From: CAZFZT01 sp964523675
GTDB lineage: Bacteria; Planctomycetota; Phycisphaerae; Phycisphaerales; SM1A02
Length of the DNA stretch: 64,000 nucleotides
Assembly (NCBI GenBank): GCA_964523675.1
Contig: CAZFZT010000005.1
Coordinates: forward strand, 1-64,000
Direction: 5' to 3'
A model generated the notes under the pieces. That model did not search any database. It was not told the DNA's origin and saw nothing but the letters and a program-made list of their open reading frames with translations. Within the stretch, counting starts at the first letter, position 1, and the number at the start of each line of letters is the position of its first letter. Made by a program: the position numbers and the translations under genes. Shown here in pieces: positions 7,353 to 15,424 of this stretch.

Positions 7353-8807
7353 ATGAAGTTCCATAATCGCGTCAATCTCGCGTTGATCCTTGCAGCGACG
7401 TTCACCGCGCTCGCCCTTGGGAAGACCCCTCCGCCCGAAGAGCGTGCTGATGATCCATCCATTCCTGCGGCCGCGACGGATTCGCCGCAGGAGGAGCCGG
7501 AGACGGCCGCCAAGGAGCGCGTGGTCCTGCGCGTCAACCGAAATGTGGAAGTGCAGGGTCACGTCGAACTGGAAGATGATGACGTGATCGTCGTTCGCAC
7601 GCTGCGGGGCAAACTCGAGAGTTTCTCCAAGTCGCGCGTGCATCAGATCGTGCGGCTCGTCTCACCCGAGCCGCAGCAGCGCGGCGTGGTGTACCTGCGC
7701 AACGGACAGATGCGTGAGGGGATCATCATTGCTGATGAGTTCGATCATGTCACCATGGAGATCGAAGGCGTTCGCGCCCGGCTCCGCCGCGAAACGGTGA
7801 GTCACGTGGTTCTCAAACCGACGTTCGATCAGCAATACAGGCAGTTCAAGAACGCGTTGCGGCCGGGCATGAGCGAACAGCACTTGATGCTCTGTCGCTG
7901 GCTGATTGACAACAGGCGATACGCACTTGCGCAGGTCGAGATACAGGAACTGCTTCAGCAATCGGATCAGGACATTCCAGAAGCGCGGCAGTTGCTTCGG
8001 TTTGTCGAAGCGCAGCTGGCATTGCAGCGTTCCCCTGCGAACGCAATTCCCAACGAGCTGGAAGAAGAGGAGACGCAGATCGAGAAAGAGGATGAGGCGA
8101 GATATGGCCGCATCCTCACGCACGAGGAAGTCAACCTCATGCGCGTCTATGAGATTGACTTCAGCCGGCCGCCGCGTATTGCGATCGGCCACGAAACGAT
8201 CCGCAAGATGATCGAGACGCATTCGGCGAATCCGGCCATTCCTGCAAGCCGCGATGCGCGCAATGCGCTGTTTCGTGCCGACCCTTTGGAGATCCTGCGG
8301 CTGATGTTCAAGCTGCGGGCCCGCGAACTCTATGGTGAGGCGCAGGTGATCACCGAACCGCACTCCCTCAACCTGTTCCGCCGCGTTCACGATGGGTGGA
8401 TCACGCGCAATTGCGCCACCGGCGCATGCCACGGCGGTGACGATGCTGGGCGGCTGTATCTGCACCGATCACGAAATCCTTCAGACCGTGTCCGCTACAC
8501 GAACTTGCTCATTCTTGAGCGGCTGGAGATTGATCCAGAACATCAATTGATCGATTACCAGGATCCGGAACAGTCGCTGCTGGTGCAGTACGGCCTGCCG
8601 CGCGATGTGGCCCGCGTGCCGCATCCGGAGGTCCGGGGCTGGCGGCCGGCCTTCTCTCGTGGAAACGACCGGATGAAACAAGAGACGATCCGCTGGATCA
8701 AATCAATGATGCAGCCGCGGCCGGACTATTCGATCGATTACGAACCACCGACTTTGGGCTCCGACGGCGAGAAAGAGGATGCCGAGCCGGACCGTCTGCC
8801 TCGATAG
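7353..8807 (+). CDS. Exported protein with a single C-x4-C-H motif, function unknown
   Basis: 484 residues from ATG 7353, starting with a signal peptide (KFHNRVNLALILAATFTALALG) followed by an acidic Pro/Ala-rich linker. The middle is mainly beta then helical, with a Glu-rich stretch (LEEEETQIEKEDEARYG). Near the C-terminus is NCATGACHGG, a C-x4-C-H motif that resembles a variant haem c attachment site as found in planctomycete cytochrome-like proteins. Starting further upstream (7326) would place residues before the signal peptide. Followed by another exported protein at 8937. I do not recognise a family with certainty. Confidence 0.7.
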   Translation: MKFHNRVNLALILAATFTALALGKTPPPEERADDPSIPAAATDSPQEEPETAAKERVVLRVNRNVEVQGHVELEDDDVIVVRTLRGKLESFSKSRVHQIVRLVSPEPQQRGVVYLRNGQMREGIIIADEFDHVTMEIEGVRARLRRETVSHVVLKPTFDQQYRQFKNALRPGMSEQHLMLCRWLIDNRRYALAQVEIQELLQQSDQDIPEARQLLRFVEAQLALQRSPANAIPNELEEEETQIEKEDEARYGRILTHEEVNLMRVYEIDFSRPPRIAIGHETIRKMIETHSANPAIPASRDARNALFRADPLEILRLMFKLRARELYGEAQVITEPHSLNLFRRVHDGWITRNCATGACHGGDDAGRLYLHRSRNPSDRVRYTNLLILERLEIDPEHQLIDYQDPEQSLLVQYGLPRDVARVPHPEVRGWRPAFSRGNDRMKQETIRWIKSMMQPRPDYSIDYEPPTLGSDGEKEDAEPDRLPR

Positions 8808-8936
8808 CCCGGCCGGAGGCAGCCGCGCGACCATTTCAAACGTACAGCCAGGAAGCGGCCTTGCAGGATGGATTTTGCTACACTGGGCCGCTCGACGAAC
8901 TCGCCCAACTCCTGTTCTTTTTCCTAGAAGACACCG

Positions 8937-10571
8937 ATGCTGATGAAGACCCAACGTACCTGGCTGACCCTCTCGCTTTGCGGCGTATGCGCATGCTCAT
9001 TCTCCGGGCTCAGCGGCTGCGAGGATTCGGCAGCGCAGCAGCGCACGGAGGTTCAAGCGAAGCTGGATGGCGCGATGGAACAGTTCCGCCACGCCGAGTT
9101 CGCCAGCGTCGTGAGTGAACTCTCCTCGGTGTCGGGAGGCGAACCCGGTCAACAGGCCGCTCGCGGCATGCTCCTTGCCGACTCTCTGCGCGAAATGGGC
9201 TTGCAGCAACTCAGTCAGGCCCGCGAGATCGAACTGGAACAGCGCAGGCGGCGGCTTCAGGTGCGCGATGATCTGGCCGGTCTGCTGCGGCTGGAAGCCA
9301 ATGCGGCTGCGATGGCGGCGGCATCCACCGAGCCGGTCAGAGCGGCGATTCATGCGCAGCAAACGGCAGCCGAGGACGAGATTCGCCAACTCAATCGAAC
9401 GATCTCCGAGCTCAGCGGTCCGATCAATGAACGCCGCGCAGCCATTGATCGTGATCGCAACGAAGTCGCCGATCTGCGCGAAGAGGCCGATGCGCTGTAT
9501 CGCAAGGCGATGGATATGGGGCATGCAGACGGGTTCCCGTCGTTCGAGCAGGCCACCGCGCTTCGCCGGGAAGCCGATCAGATTGAGCGGCAGATTGCAT
9601 CGGTTGAAATTGAACTCGAGCAGGATTTGGAGCCGCGGCGGGACGCAGCGGTTCGCGCCATCGAACATGCCAAATCCGCGCAGGAGTCGGCCCAGGCGAC
9701 GCTTCGCGCACTTGATGAGTTCGATCGCGTGTACCAGGAACAAGTCGCTTCCCTACGCAGCAAGTCCGAGGAGCTTCGTCGACGAATCGGTGAATCGATG
9801 ACGGCCATGGCTGCAGCTGCTTCGAATGAGGTAGAGCCGCGGTACGAAGAGGCGATTTCCCGGTTCGAGCGCGCTGTTTCCGAAGCATCGACTGCCGCTC
9901 GACATGCTGAGCGTGATTCAGCAGCCGGTCCGTTGACGGAAGCTCGATGCCACGAGTCCTTGGGTCGAGCGCACTGGTCGCGTGCTCGGGATCTTGCAGA
10001 CCACGCAGCATTGCTCTCGTCGCTTGTTTCAGCTGGCCCGGTGCTGGGGAATGGAGCGGGTTACCAGGCGCAGGTCGAAGCGACGGCCGCCGCTCAGCGC
10101 GAGCGGTCAGAGCGAGCTCGGACCGCGTATGAAGCCGCCCTGGCTGCTGTCGATCGTGGAGCTGGGCGCATTCAAGGCGGGCTTGGCTATCGCGAGTCGC
10201 TGCAGATCGCAGTGAATCACCTTTCGGGGCAGGATGTGGAACTGTCTTCCGACGACGCGAACGGCTTCGAGGCAATCGATCTGGAGATGCCGGAGATGCC
10301 CTTCGACCCCTCCATGATGGAGAACCTTGCTCAGATCGGCGGGAAAGAGACGCTGCTGGCGATGCTGGACCAGATGGATTTCGAGACGGTCAAGCAAATG
10401 ATCGAAGCGGCAGGTGTCGCCGATGCGGCGATGATGGATCAGATGCGCGAGCCGTACAACAAGGCCGTCGCGGCAGTGCGACAGCGCGTTGAGCGCGGTG
10501 AGATCACAACTGCGGAGCAGCTCCAGCAGGCATTGATTCAAGAGATGACGCAGGCCATGATGGGCGGCTGA
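8937..10571 (+). CDS. Coiled-coil lipoprotein, function unknown
   Basis: 544 residues with a lipoprotein signal peptide ending in GLSGCEDS (lipidated Cys about residue 28). The rest is almost entirely alpha-helical with long charged heptads, for example REIELEQRRRRLQVRDDLA and NRTISELSGPINERRA, rich in Ala/Glu/Arg. The C-terminus becomes Met-rich (MPEMPFDPSMMEN, MTQAMMGG). It looks like a periplasmic or outer-membrane anchored coiled-coil protein. It is in the same direction as the preceding exported protein with a 129-bp gap. No enzymatic motif is visible. Confidence 0.7.
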   Translation: MLMKTQRTWLTLSLCGVCACSFSGLSGCEDSAAQQRTEVQAKLDGAMEQFRHAEFASVVSELSSVSGGEPGQQAARGMLLADSLREMGLQQLSQAREIELEQRRRRLQVRDDLAGLLRLEANAAAMAAASTEPVRAAIHAQQTAAEDEIRQLNRTISELSGPINERRAAIDRDRNEVADLREEADALYRKAMDMGHADGFPSFEQATALRREADQIERQIASVEIELEQDLEPRRDAAVRAIEHAKSAQESAQATLRALDEFDRVYQEQVASLRSKSEELRRRIGESMTAMAAAASNEVEPRYEEAISRFERAVSEASTAARHAERDSAAGPLTEARCHESLGRAHWSRARDLADHAALLSSLVSAGPVLGNGAGYQAQVEATAAAQRERSERARTAYEAALAAVDRGAGRIQGGLGYRESLQIAVNHLSGQDVELSSDDANGFEAIDLEMPEMPFDPSMMENLAQIGGKETLLAMLDQMDFETVKQMIEAAGVADAAMMDQMREPYNKAVAAVRQRVERGEITTAEQLQQALIQEMTQAMMGG

Positions 10572-10624
10572 TGTTGCGCGAACGCGACTCGCCCCACCCG
10601 TTTTGAATCAGACTGTGAAGATGT

Positions 10625-11944
10625 TCATCGCCTCGGATTCCGGCGCGATGTTTCATAGCGTTCCACCTTGCCGGAAGGTCGCTCGGTCACGCGCGGTTGG
10701 TTCGTGGCGGCACGGGCAATGGCTTCTGCACTGCCGACCTCTCCATCCAGATGAGCGGGGTGCTCCGGCGCCTTTGCGAAGATCATGCGGCCGGCTGTGG
10801 TCTGAAGTGAGTTCGTAACGCTCGCATTGACGACCTGGCCGATCATCGCGCGTGCGTTCTCGACGACGACCATGGTGCCGTCGGGCATGTAGCCGACACC
10901 CTGACCGGGGCCTTCGCCTTCCTTGACGATTTCGACGGCAAGCGTGTCGCCGGGGATCGCCTGGCTCTTGCACGCTGCTGCGATGTCATTGATGTTCAGG
11001 ACGGTGACACCCTGAATCTGCGCAACCTTGTTCAGGTTGTAATCGGTCGTGAGGATGCGCAGGTTCTGCTCCTTGGCCATCTTCAGAAGCAGATGATCGA
11101 CGGAGTGATGTCCCGCGCTGCCGGCGATCGTTTCCGCGCTGTCGAGGGAGAAGTCGAGGAACGGTGTCTCCTGCAATCTGCTCAGCAGTGTCAGGCCCCG
11201 CCGGCCACGAGCGCGCTTGAGTTTATCGCCTGAGTCCGCAAGCGTCTGAAGCTCATTGATCACGAACTGCGGCACGATAACCGGGGCGTCGATGAATCCG
11301 GCGCTCGCAAGCCCCTCGATGCGGCCGTCAATGAGTACGGAGGTGTCGATCAGCAGCGGACGAATGCCGCGTATCTGTTTGGCGAACTCGACATATGGGA
11401 TGACGAGTCGGAAGTCGTCTTTGGTGGTCAGCACGATCGAGACGGTGAGATAGACGATCACCACGCCGATGACGATCTTGACCACGTTCACGTACATGGC
11501 GACGCGCGTGCCCGGTCGATTGAGATCCCAGGCCTCCGCGAGGACGTTGATCATCGCCCCGATCGCCAAAGCCACGAGCAGGCCGGCGCAGATGCCGAGA
11601 TAGATGCCGACGACAGTGAGCAGCCGCTTGTTCGGCGTCAGGGCATCGACGGTGAGGACGAGAACGCCGGCCGCAAGGGCGGCAATGAAGACGCTCGCCG
11701 CGGTTACGGGGTCGAAATCCTCTGGGCTGGTCGCTTCACTGGCGAAGGCGCCCACGGTCAGCGCAATCAGAATGACCAGGAAGAGCACACGGACGACCCG
11801 GAGAAGCAGACGATGCTGTTGCCGCTCCTGGGCCGCCTGCAGTGATGGCGGCAGTGTCCGTCGCAAAAGCGACGATGAACGCGAGGCGGAGGCGGTTTCA
11901 GTCGCCTCCTCGTCCGGTTCAGGATGTGAGTTCAGTTCATTCAC
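10625..11944 (-). CDS. Membrane-anchored PIN/TRAM domain protein (YacL-like)
   Basis: 439 residues with four predicted membrane segments (about 48-68, 82-99, 109-131, 151-172). A PIN-type nuclease domain starts at about residue 197 (LLIDTSVLIDGRI, then VINELQTLAD and a late LTTDYNLNKVA), and a TRAM RNA-binding domain spans about 335-400 (DTLAVEIVKEGEGPGQGVGY). This matches the YacL family, whose substrate is not established. The acidic residues expected for PIN catalysis (D200, D206, E214-type, D near LTTD) appear intact. The start is GTG 11944, and it is divergent from the SRP RNA. Confidence 0.9.
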   Translation of the reverse strand: MNELNSHPEPDEEATETASASRSSSLLRRTLPPSLQAAQERQQHRLLLRVVRVLFLVILIALTVGAFASEATSPEDFDPVTAASVFIAALAAGVLVLTVDALTPNKRLLTVVGIYLGICAGLLVALAIGAMINVLAEAWDLNRPGTRVAMYVNVVKIVIGVVIVYLTVSIVLTTKDDFRLVIPYVEFAKQIRGIRPLLIDTSVLIDGRIEGLASAGFIDAPVIVPQFVINELQTLADSGDKLKRARGRRGLTLLSRLQETPFLDFSLDSAETIAGSAGHHSVDHLLLKMAKEQNLRILTTDYNLNKVAQIQGVTVLNINDIAAACKSQAIPGDTLAVEIVKEGEGPGQGVGYMPDGTMVVVENARAMIGQVVNASVTNSLQTTAGRMIFAKAPEHPAHLDGEVGSAEAIARAATNQPRVTERPSGKVERYETSRRNPRR

Positions 11945-11953
11945 GCCTGCTGA

Positions 11954-11959
11954 AGTGTA
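11954..11959 (-). promoter_or_regulatory. -10-like TACACT of the PIN/TRAM gene
   Basis: TACACT is followed by 9 nt (TCAGCAGGC) and GTG 11944. Confidence 0.4.
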
Positions 11960-11978
11960 CCATATGCCGCAGTGCCGC

Positions 11979-11984
11979 TATGAT
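11979..11984 (+). promoter_or_regulatory. -10-like TATGAT of the SRP RNA gene
   Basis: TATGAT lies about 30 bp before the first paired base of the SRP RNA, so initiation would be near 11991. No clear -35 element is visible. Confidence 0.4.
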
Positions 11985-12009
11985 GAGGTTCCGCGTCAGG
12001 ACCGGCCTC

Positions 12010-12145
12010 TGTTCCGGTGGTGTGGAAGACGGCCGGGCCCGCTGGACGGGTGGCTCGCGAACCTGGTCAGGGCTTGACCGCAGCAGCCATAAGTGACGTC
12101 ATCCGGGCCTGTGGACGCCTGGCCGTCTTCCGCCCCACCGGGGGA
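12010..12145 (+). ncRNA. ffs: Signal recognition particle RNA (bacterial small type)
   Basis: The apical domain carries the SRP signature GAACCTGGTCAGG (12058-12070) and GCAGCAGCCATAAG (12080-12093), the two sides of the helix 8 internal loops. The ends pair over a long distance: CCGGTGG...GGAAGACGGCC (12014-12033) with GGCCGTCTTCC...CCACCGG (12121-12141). The apical loop (GCTTGACC) departs from the usual GGAA tetraloop. The position just upstream of dnaX and ebfC matches the scr-dnaX-yaaK order known from Bacillus. Exact ends are approximate. Confidence 0.85.
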
Positions 12146-12150
12146 GGTGG

Positions 12151-12190
12151 TAGGAGATAGGAGTTAGGAGTTAGGAGAAGATAGGAGTTA
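12151..12190 (+). repeat. Heptamer array (TAGGAGT type), left arm
   Basis: About five degenerate 7-bp units of TAGGAGT/TAGGAGA. Its reverse complement recurs at 12308-12320 (CTCCTAACTCCT), so the two arms could pair across a roughly 120-nt core. It begins 5 bp after the SRP RNA. Confidence 0.7.
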
Positions 12191-12260
12191 GTATGCAGAT
12201 GCCTTGCGATTGGAAAGAAGTCGAAACGCGAACGCTGATTCCTGATGCCTGACGTCCGGA

Positions 12261-12320
12261 TTCTGACTCCTGACTCCTGTGACTCCTGACTCCTGACTCC
12301 TAGCTCCACTCCTAACTCCT
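12261..12320 (+). repeat. Heptamer array (GACTCCT type), right arm
   Basis: About eight 7-bp units of GACTCCT with variants (one GT insertion, TAGCTCC, AACTCCT). It ends 5 bp before ATG 12326 of dnaX and so forms the whole 5' flank of that gene. Confidence 0.75.
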
Positions 12321-12325
12321 CATCC

Positions 12326-14056
12326 ATGCCTCGCACCAAGTCAAAGCCCGCCGAGCCAGACATGCTGATCCCGACCGGTGAAGCAGCGGGCGGCGCGGGA
12401 TACACCGTTCTGGCGCGCCGATACCGCTCGCGCGACTTTGCAGAACTCATCGGCCAGGAGCCGATCGCGCGGACGCTCCAAAACGCCATCAAGGCCGGCC
12501 GCACCGCGCATGCCTACCTCTTCTGCGGTACGCGCGGCGTGGGCAAGACCTCGACCGCCCGCATCTTCGCTAAGGCGCTCAATGTCACGCCTGATCTTGC
12601 GGAAGCGGATGCGATCGGCAGGGCCATTCTGCGCGGTGAAGACCTTGATGTCATTGAAATCGACGCCGCCTCCAATCGCGGCATCGACAACGCGCGCGAT
12701 CTCATCGCCAATGCCGGCATTTCACCCGCTCGCTGCCGCTACAAGATCTACATCATCGACGAAGTGCACATGCTCACGCGCGAGGCCTTCAACGCGCTGC
12801 TCAAGACGATGGAGGAGCCGCCATCGCATGTGAAATTCATTCTTTGCACGACCGAAGCGCACAAGGTGCCTGCGACCATACAAAGCCGGTGCCAGCGCTT
12901 TGACTTCCGTCCGATCTCGACGCAGCGCATTGCCACGCATCTGAAGGAGATCCTCGAGCAGGAGGACATCGAAGCCGAGGAGGAAGTGGTGATGCAGGTC
13001 GCGCGGTTGGGCAATGGTTCCATGCGCGATGCACTGAGCGTCCTCGATCGCCTGCTCGCAGCGGGGGAGAAGAAGCTGACGGCAGAGCTGCTTGAGCAGA
13101 TGATCGGCCTGCCGGATTACGCGCTGGTGAGCGAACTGGTGGACGCCATCATCGCAGGCGACCCGCGCGCTGCCCTGCTCAAGGGGGATGAACTCATCAA
13201 CCGAGGCACGAGCGTCGAACAGGGACTTGAACTGCTGACGGAACACTTTCGCGCGCTGATGATTCTCGCCGCGTGCGGTCCGGAAGTGGAAATGCTTGAG
13301 ATGACCGCCGAGGCGACGAAGGCGGCGGAGGCGCAGGCGCAGCATTTCGATGCAGCCGGGCTTGTCCATTGGATTGCCATCTGCGATGCGGTGGCTCGCA
13401 GTGCGAAGGACTCGGCTGCGGGGCGCGCGCTTTTTGATGCTGCGATCGTGCGGCTGTCGCTGGCCGAGCGATTTGCGGACGTGCGGGCCATGCTTGCAGG
13501 CGAAGCGCCGGAAATCGTGACGACGGCAAGTTCAAAAAAAAAAGCAAGTAGCGCGGTAGCCACTGCCGCTGCGCACGCTGAACCTCAACCAACCCAAGCG
13601 CCGCCCCGGCAACCGGCCGAAGCGCATCCCACCCACGCGCCTCCCGCAGAACCCAAGCCCACACAAGACGCTCTCGACGGCACTGCGATTTGGCAGCGCG
13701 TGCAGGAGATCATCGGAAACGAATCGGCCAGCGTGCAGGCACGGGTCGATCACCTCATATACGAATCGTGCGACGGCCGCACCATGCGGCTGAGCATTGA
13801 TGAATCCGGTCAGCCGCTGGCGCGCATGCTTCGCGACCAGAATGAACTTGTCGCTGACCTCATCAAGCGCGCAACCGGTTGCACACTTAACGTTGAGATC
13901 GACGCGGAAGGGGCAGTCAACGGCAACGGCGCCGCTCATGGAGCGCAGCCGGGGCCGCAGTGCGATCAGTCGTCCGAGCTCCGCACTATTCCGATCGTTC
14001 GTCACGCAATCGATGTCTTCGATGCCACCATCGTCAGCGTGGAGGATGTGAAGTAG
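12326..14056 (+). CDS. dnaX: DNA polymerase III subunits gamma and tau
   Basis: Clamp-loader ATPase of 576 residues. Walker A GTRGVGKTS at about 68-76, Walker B IIDEVHML at about 142-149 and the sensor-type FILCTTEAHKVPATIQSRCQRF are present. The four cysteines that normally bind zinc between Walker A and VIEIDAASNRG are missing (segment KALNVTPDLAEADAIGRAI). After domain III there is a Pro/Ala-rich linker and a tau-like C-terminal domain (about 450-560). A ten-A run at 13534-13543 marks a probable slippage site for making a gamma-like short form of about 408 residues. Confidence 0.95.
   Translation: MPRTKSKPAEPDMLIPTGEAAGGAGYTVLARRYRSRDFAELIGQEPIARTLQNAIKAGRTAHAYLFCGTRGVGKTSTARIFAKALNVTPDLAEADAIGRAILRGEDLDVIEIDAASNRGIDNARDLIANAGISPARCRYKIYIIDEVHMLTREAFNALLKTMEEPPSHVKFILCTTEAHKVPATIQSRCQRFDFRPISTQRIATHLKEILEQEDIEAEEEVVMQVARLGNGSMRDALSVLDRLLAAGEKKLTAELLEQMIGLPDYALVSELVDAIIAGDPRAALLKGDELINRGTSVEQGLELLTEHFRALMILAACGPEVEMLEMTAEATKAAEAQAQHFDAAGLVHWIAICDAVARSAKDSAAGRALFDAAIVRLSLAERFADVRAMLAGEAPEIVTTASSKKKASSAVATAAAHAEPQPTQAPPRQPAEAHPTHAPPAEPKPTQDALDGTAIWQRVQEIIGNESASVQARVDHLIYESCDGRTMRLSIDESGQPLARMLRDQNELVADLIKRATGCTLNVEIDAEGAVNGNGAAHGAQPGPQCDQSSELRTIPIVRHAIDVFDATIVSVEDVK
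13534..13543 (+). promoter_or_regulatory. A10 run in dnaX, probable transcriptional or translational slippage site
   Basis: Ten consecutive A encode SKKK at residues 404-407. A gain of one base (-1 frame) meets TAG at 13549, and a loss of one base (+1 frame) meets TAG at 13557. Either slip therefore ends the protein within five codons, just before the linker to the tau domain. Confidence 0.65.
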
Positions 14057-14059
14057 GCA

Positions 14060-14106
14060 AGCCACGAATGAGCGAACATGTCATCCGTGTTCATCCGCGG
14101 CTCATT
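14060..14106 (+). repeat. Imperfect inverted element (CATCCGTGTTCATCCG type)
   Basis: AATGAGC (14067-14073) pairs with GCTCATT (14099-14105), with inner GAACA/TGTTC pairing. The right side contains two tandem ATCCG(T/C)G-type units. It sits directly after dnaX and before ebfC. Confidence 0.5.
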
Positions 14107-14114
14107 GCACGACC

Positions 14115-14120
14115 TAGACT
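14115..14120 (+). promoter_or_regulatory. -10-like TAGACT of ebfC
   Basis: TAGACT ends 10 nt before ATG 14131, slightly further than the common 6-9 nt. Confidence 0.3.
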
Positions 14121-14130
14121 GTAAGCGCCT

Positions 14131-14508
14131 ATGTTTGACAATCTCCGCAATATGGCCGGTATGGCCGGCATTCTCAAAGATCTGCCTCGCATCAAGGAGC
14201 GCATGGAGCAGGTGAAGGCGCGGCTGGGGGAGGTGATCGTCGAGGCCGAGACGGGCGGCGGCGCAGTGCGCGCCAGGGCCAGTGGTGAGATGCGCATCAC
14301 AGCGATCGAGATCGACCATGCGCTGATGCAGGGCCTCGTCGATGCGGCGAACCCTGACGATCGCGCGATGGCGCAGGATTTGATCGTCGGAGCGTGCAAT
14401 GCTGCTTTGACCAAGGCGCGCGAAGCGGCTGAGAAGGAGGTGTCTGACGCTGTTGCAGAACTTGGCCTGCCGCTGCCTCCCAGCGCGCTCGGTGGCATGA
14501 TGATGTAA
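14131..14508 (+). CDS. ebfC: YbaB/EbfC family nucleoid-associated protein
   Basis: Dimeric DNA-binding protein of 125 residues. It shows the family pattern: N-terminal helix with RIKERMEQVKARLGEV, the central strands VEAETGGGAVRARASGEMRITAIEID, and a C-terminal helix (AALTKAREAAEKEVSDAV). The C-terminus ends in Gly/Met (GGMMM), as is common. Location directly after dnaX is the conserved bacterial arrangement; recR, which often follows, is not here. Confidence 0.92.
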   Translation: MFDNLRNMAGMAGILKDLPRIKERMEQVKARLGEVIVEAETGGGAVRARASGEMRITAIEIDHALMQGLVDAANPDDRAMAQDLIVGACNAALTKAREAAEKEVSDAVAELGLPLPPSALGGMMM

Positions 14509-14533
14509 CCGGAGCGTCTTGGCGCAAAAGTGA

Positions 14534-15424
14534 ATGGCAAGAGATAGCTGGCGGCGGAAGCCCGTGGTTCAAAGAATGACGGCCGGTTGGCAATTCGGGA
14601 CCGGCCTTGGATACACTGCGCGTTCATTGGCTCCACAATCCGATCCATCTCCCGCCGTCGCGCTGCGCAATGTTTCGTTCGCCTATCAGCCGGGCCAGGC
14701 CGTGCTGGAGCACATCGCGTTCACCGTGCCGCGAGGCGTGCGGCTGGGAATACTCGGACCCAATGGCGGTGGCAAGTCAACATTGCTCAAGATCATCTTG
14801 GGCCTGCTCACGCCCAGTCAGGGGACGGTTGAGATTCTCGGCAAGAGTCCACGTCATGCGACCCGTAGCCGACTTGTGGGTTACCTGCCGCAACGACTTG
14901 ATGCGGAGTGGCGTGCGCCGCTGAGCGTGAGGCAGGTCGTCGCCATGCATGCTTCGCTTGCAGTCCGGCCATGGCGGTCGCTTCCGCACGAGTCGCGCGA
15001 GCGGGTCGATCACATGATCGAGCTTGTCGGCATGAACGACTTTGCGCACCGTCCGATCGGTGAACTCTCGGGCGGGCAGCAGCAGCGCGTGTTCATCGCA
15101 CGCGCCCTCGCCAGTGAGCCGCAACTGCTCTTGCTCGATGAACCGACGGTGGGCATCGATCAGAAAGGTCAGGAGCAGTTCGCGCGGCTGCTGCGCACGA
15201 TCCACAGCGAACTCGGGATCACCATTCTGATCGTGAGCCATGACCTGCGAGCGATCGCTGCGGGCTGCGATCAGATTGCCGTGCTCTCGCGCACCTTGCA
15301 CTATCATGATGCACCGGAGGGCCTGACGCCGCACGTCCTTGCAGAGGTCTTCCACCACGACATTGCAGCGTTCGCACATGCGCAACATGCTGACGGCGAT
15401 GAACATGGAGGGCACGCGCATTGA
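14534..15424 (+). CDS. Metal-type ABC transporter ATP-binding protein (ZnuC/MntB-like)
   Basis: ATPase subunit for import of a divalent metal, probably zinc or manganese. Walker A GPNGGGKST, signature LSGGQQQRVFIARALA, Walker B LLLLDEPTVGID and switch His in IVSHDLR are intact. The C-terminus is His/Asp-rich (HAQHADGDEHGGHAH), consistent with metal handling. The 296-residue length includes an N-terminal extension; ATG 14578 would remove 15 residues. The stop overlaps the permease start by 4 nt. A substrate-binding protein is not encoded nearby. Confidence 0.85.
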   Translation: MARDSWRRKPVVQRMTAGWQFGTGLGYTARSLAPQSDPSPAVALRNVSFAYQPGQAVLEHIAFTVPRGVRLGILGPNGGGKSTLLKIILGLLTPSQGTVEILGKSPRHATRSRLVGYLPQRLDAEWRAPLSVRQVVAMHASLAVRPWRSLPHESRERVDHMIELVGMNDFAHRPIGELSGGQQQRVFIARALASEPQLLLLDEPTVGIDQKGQEQFARLLRTIHSELGITILIVSHDLRAIAAGCDQIAVLSRTLHYHDAPEGLTPHVLAEVFHHDIAAFAHAQHADGDEHGGHAH

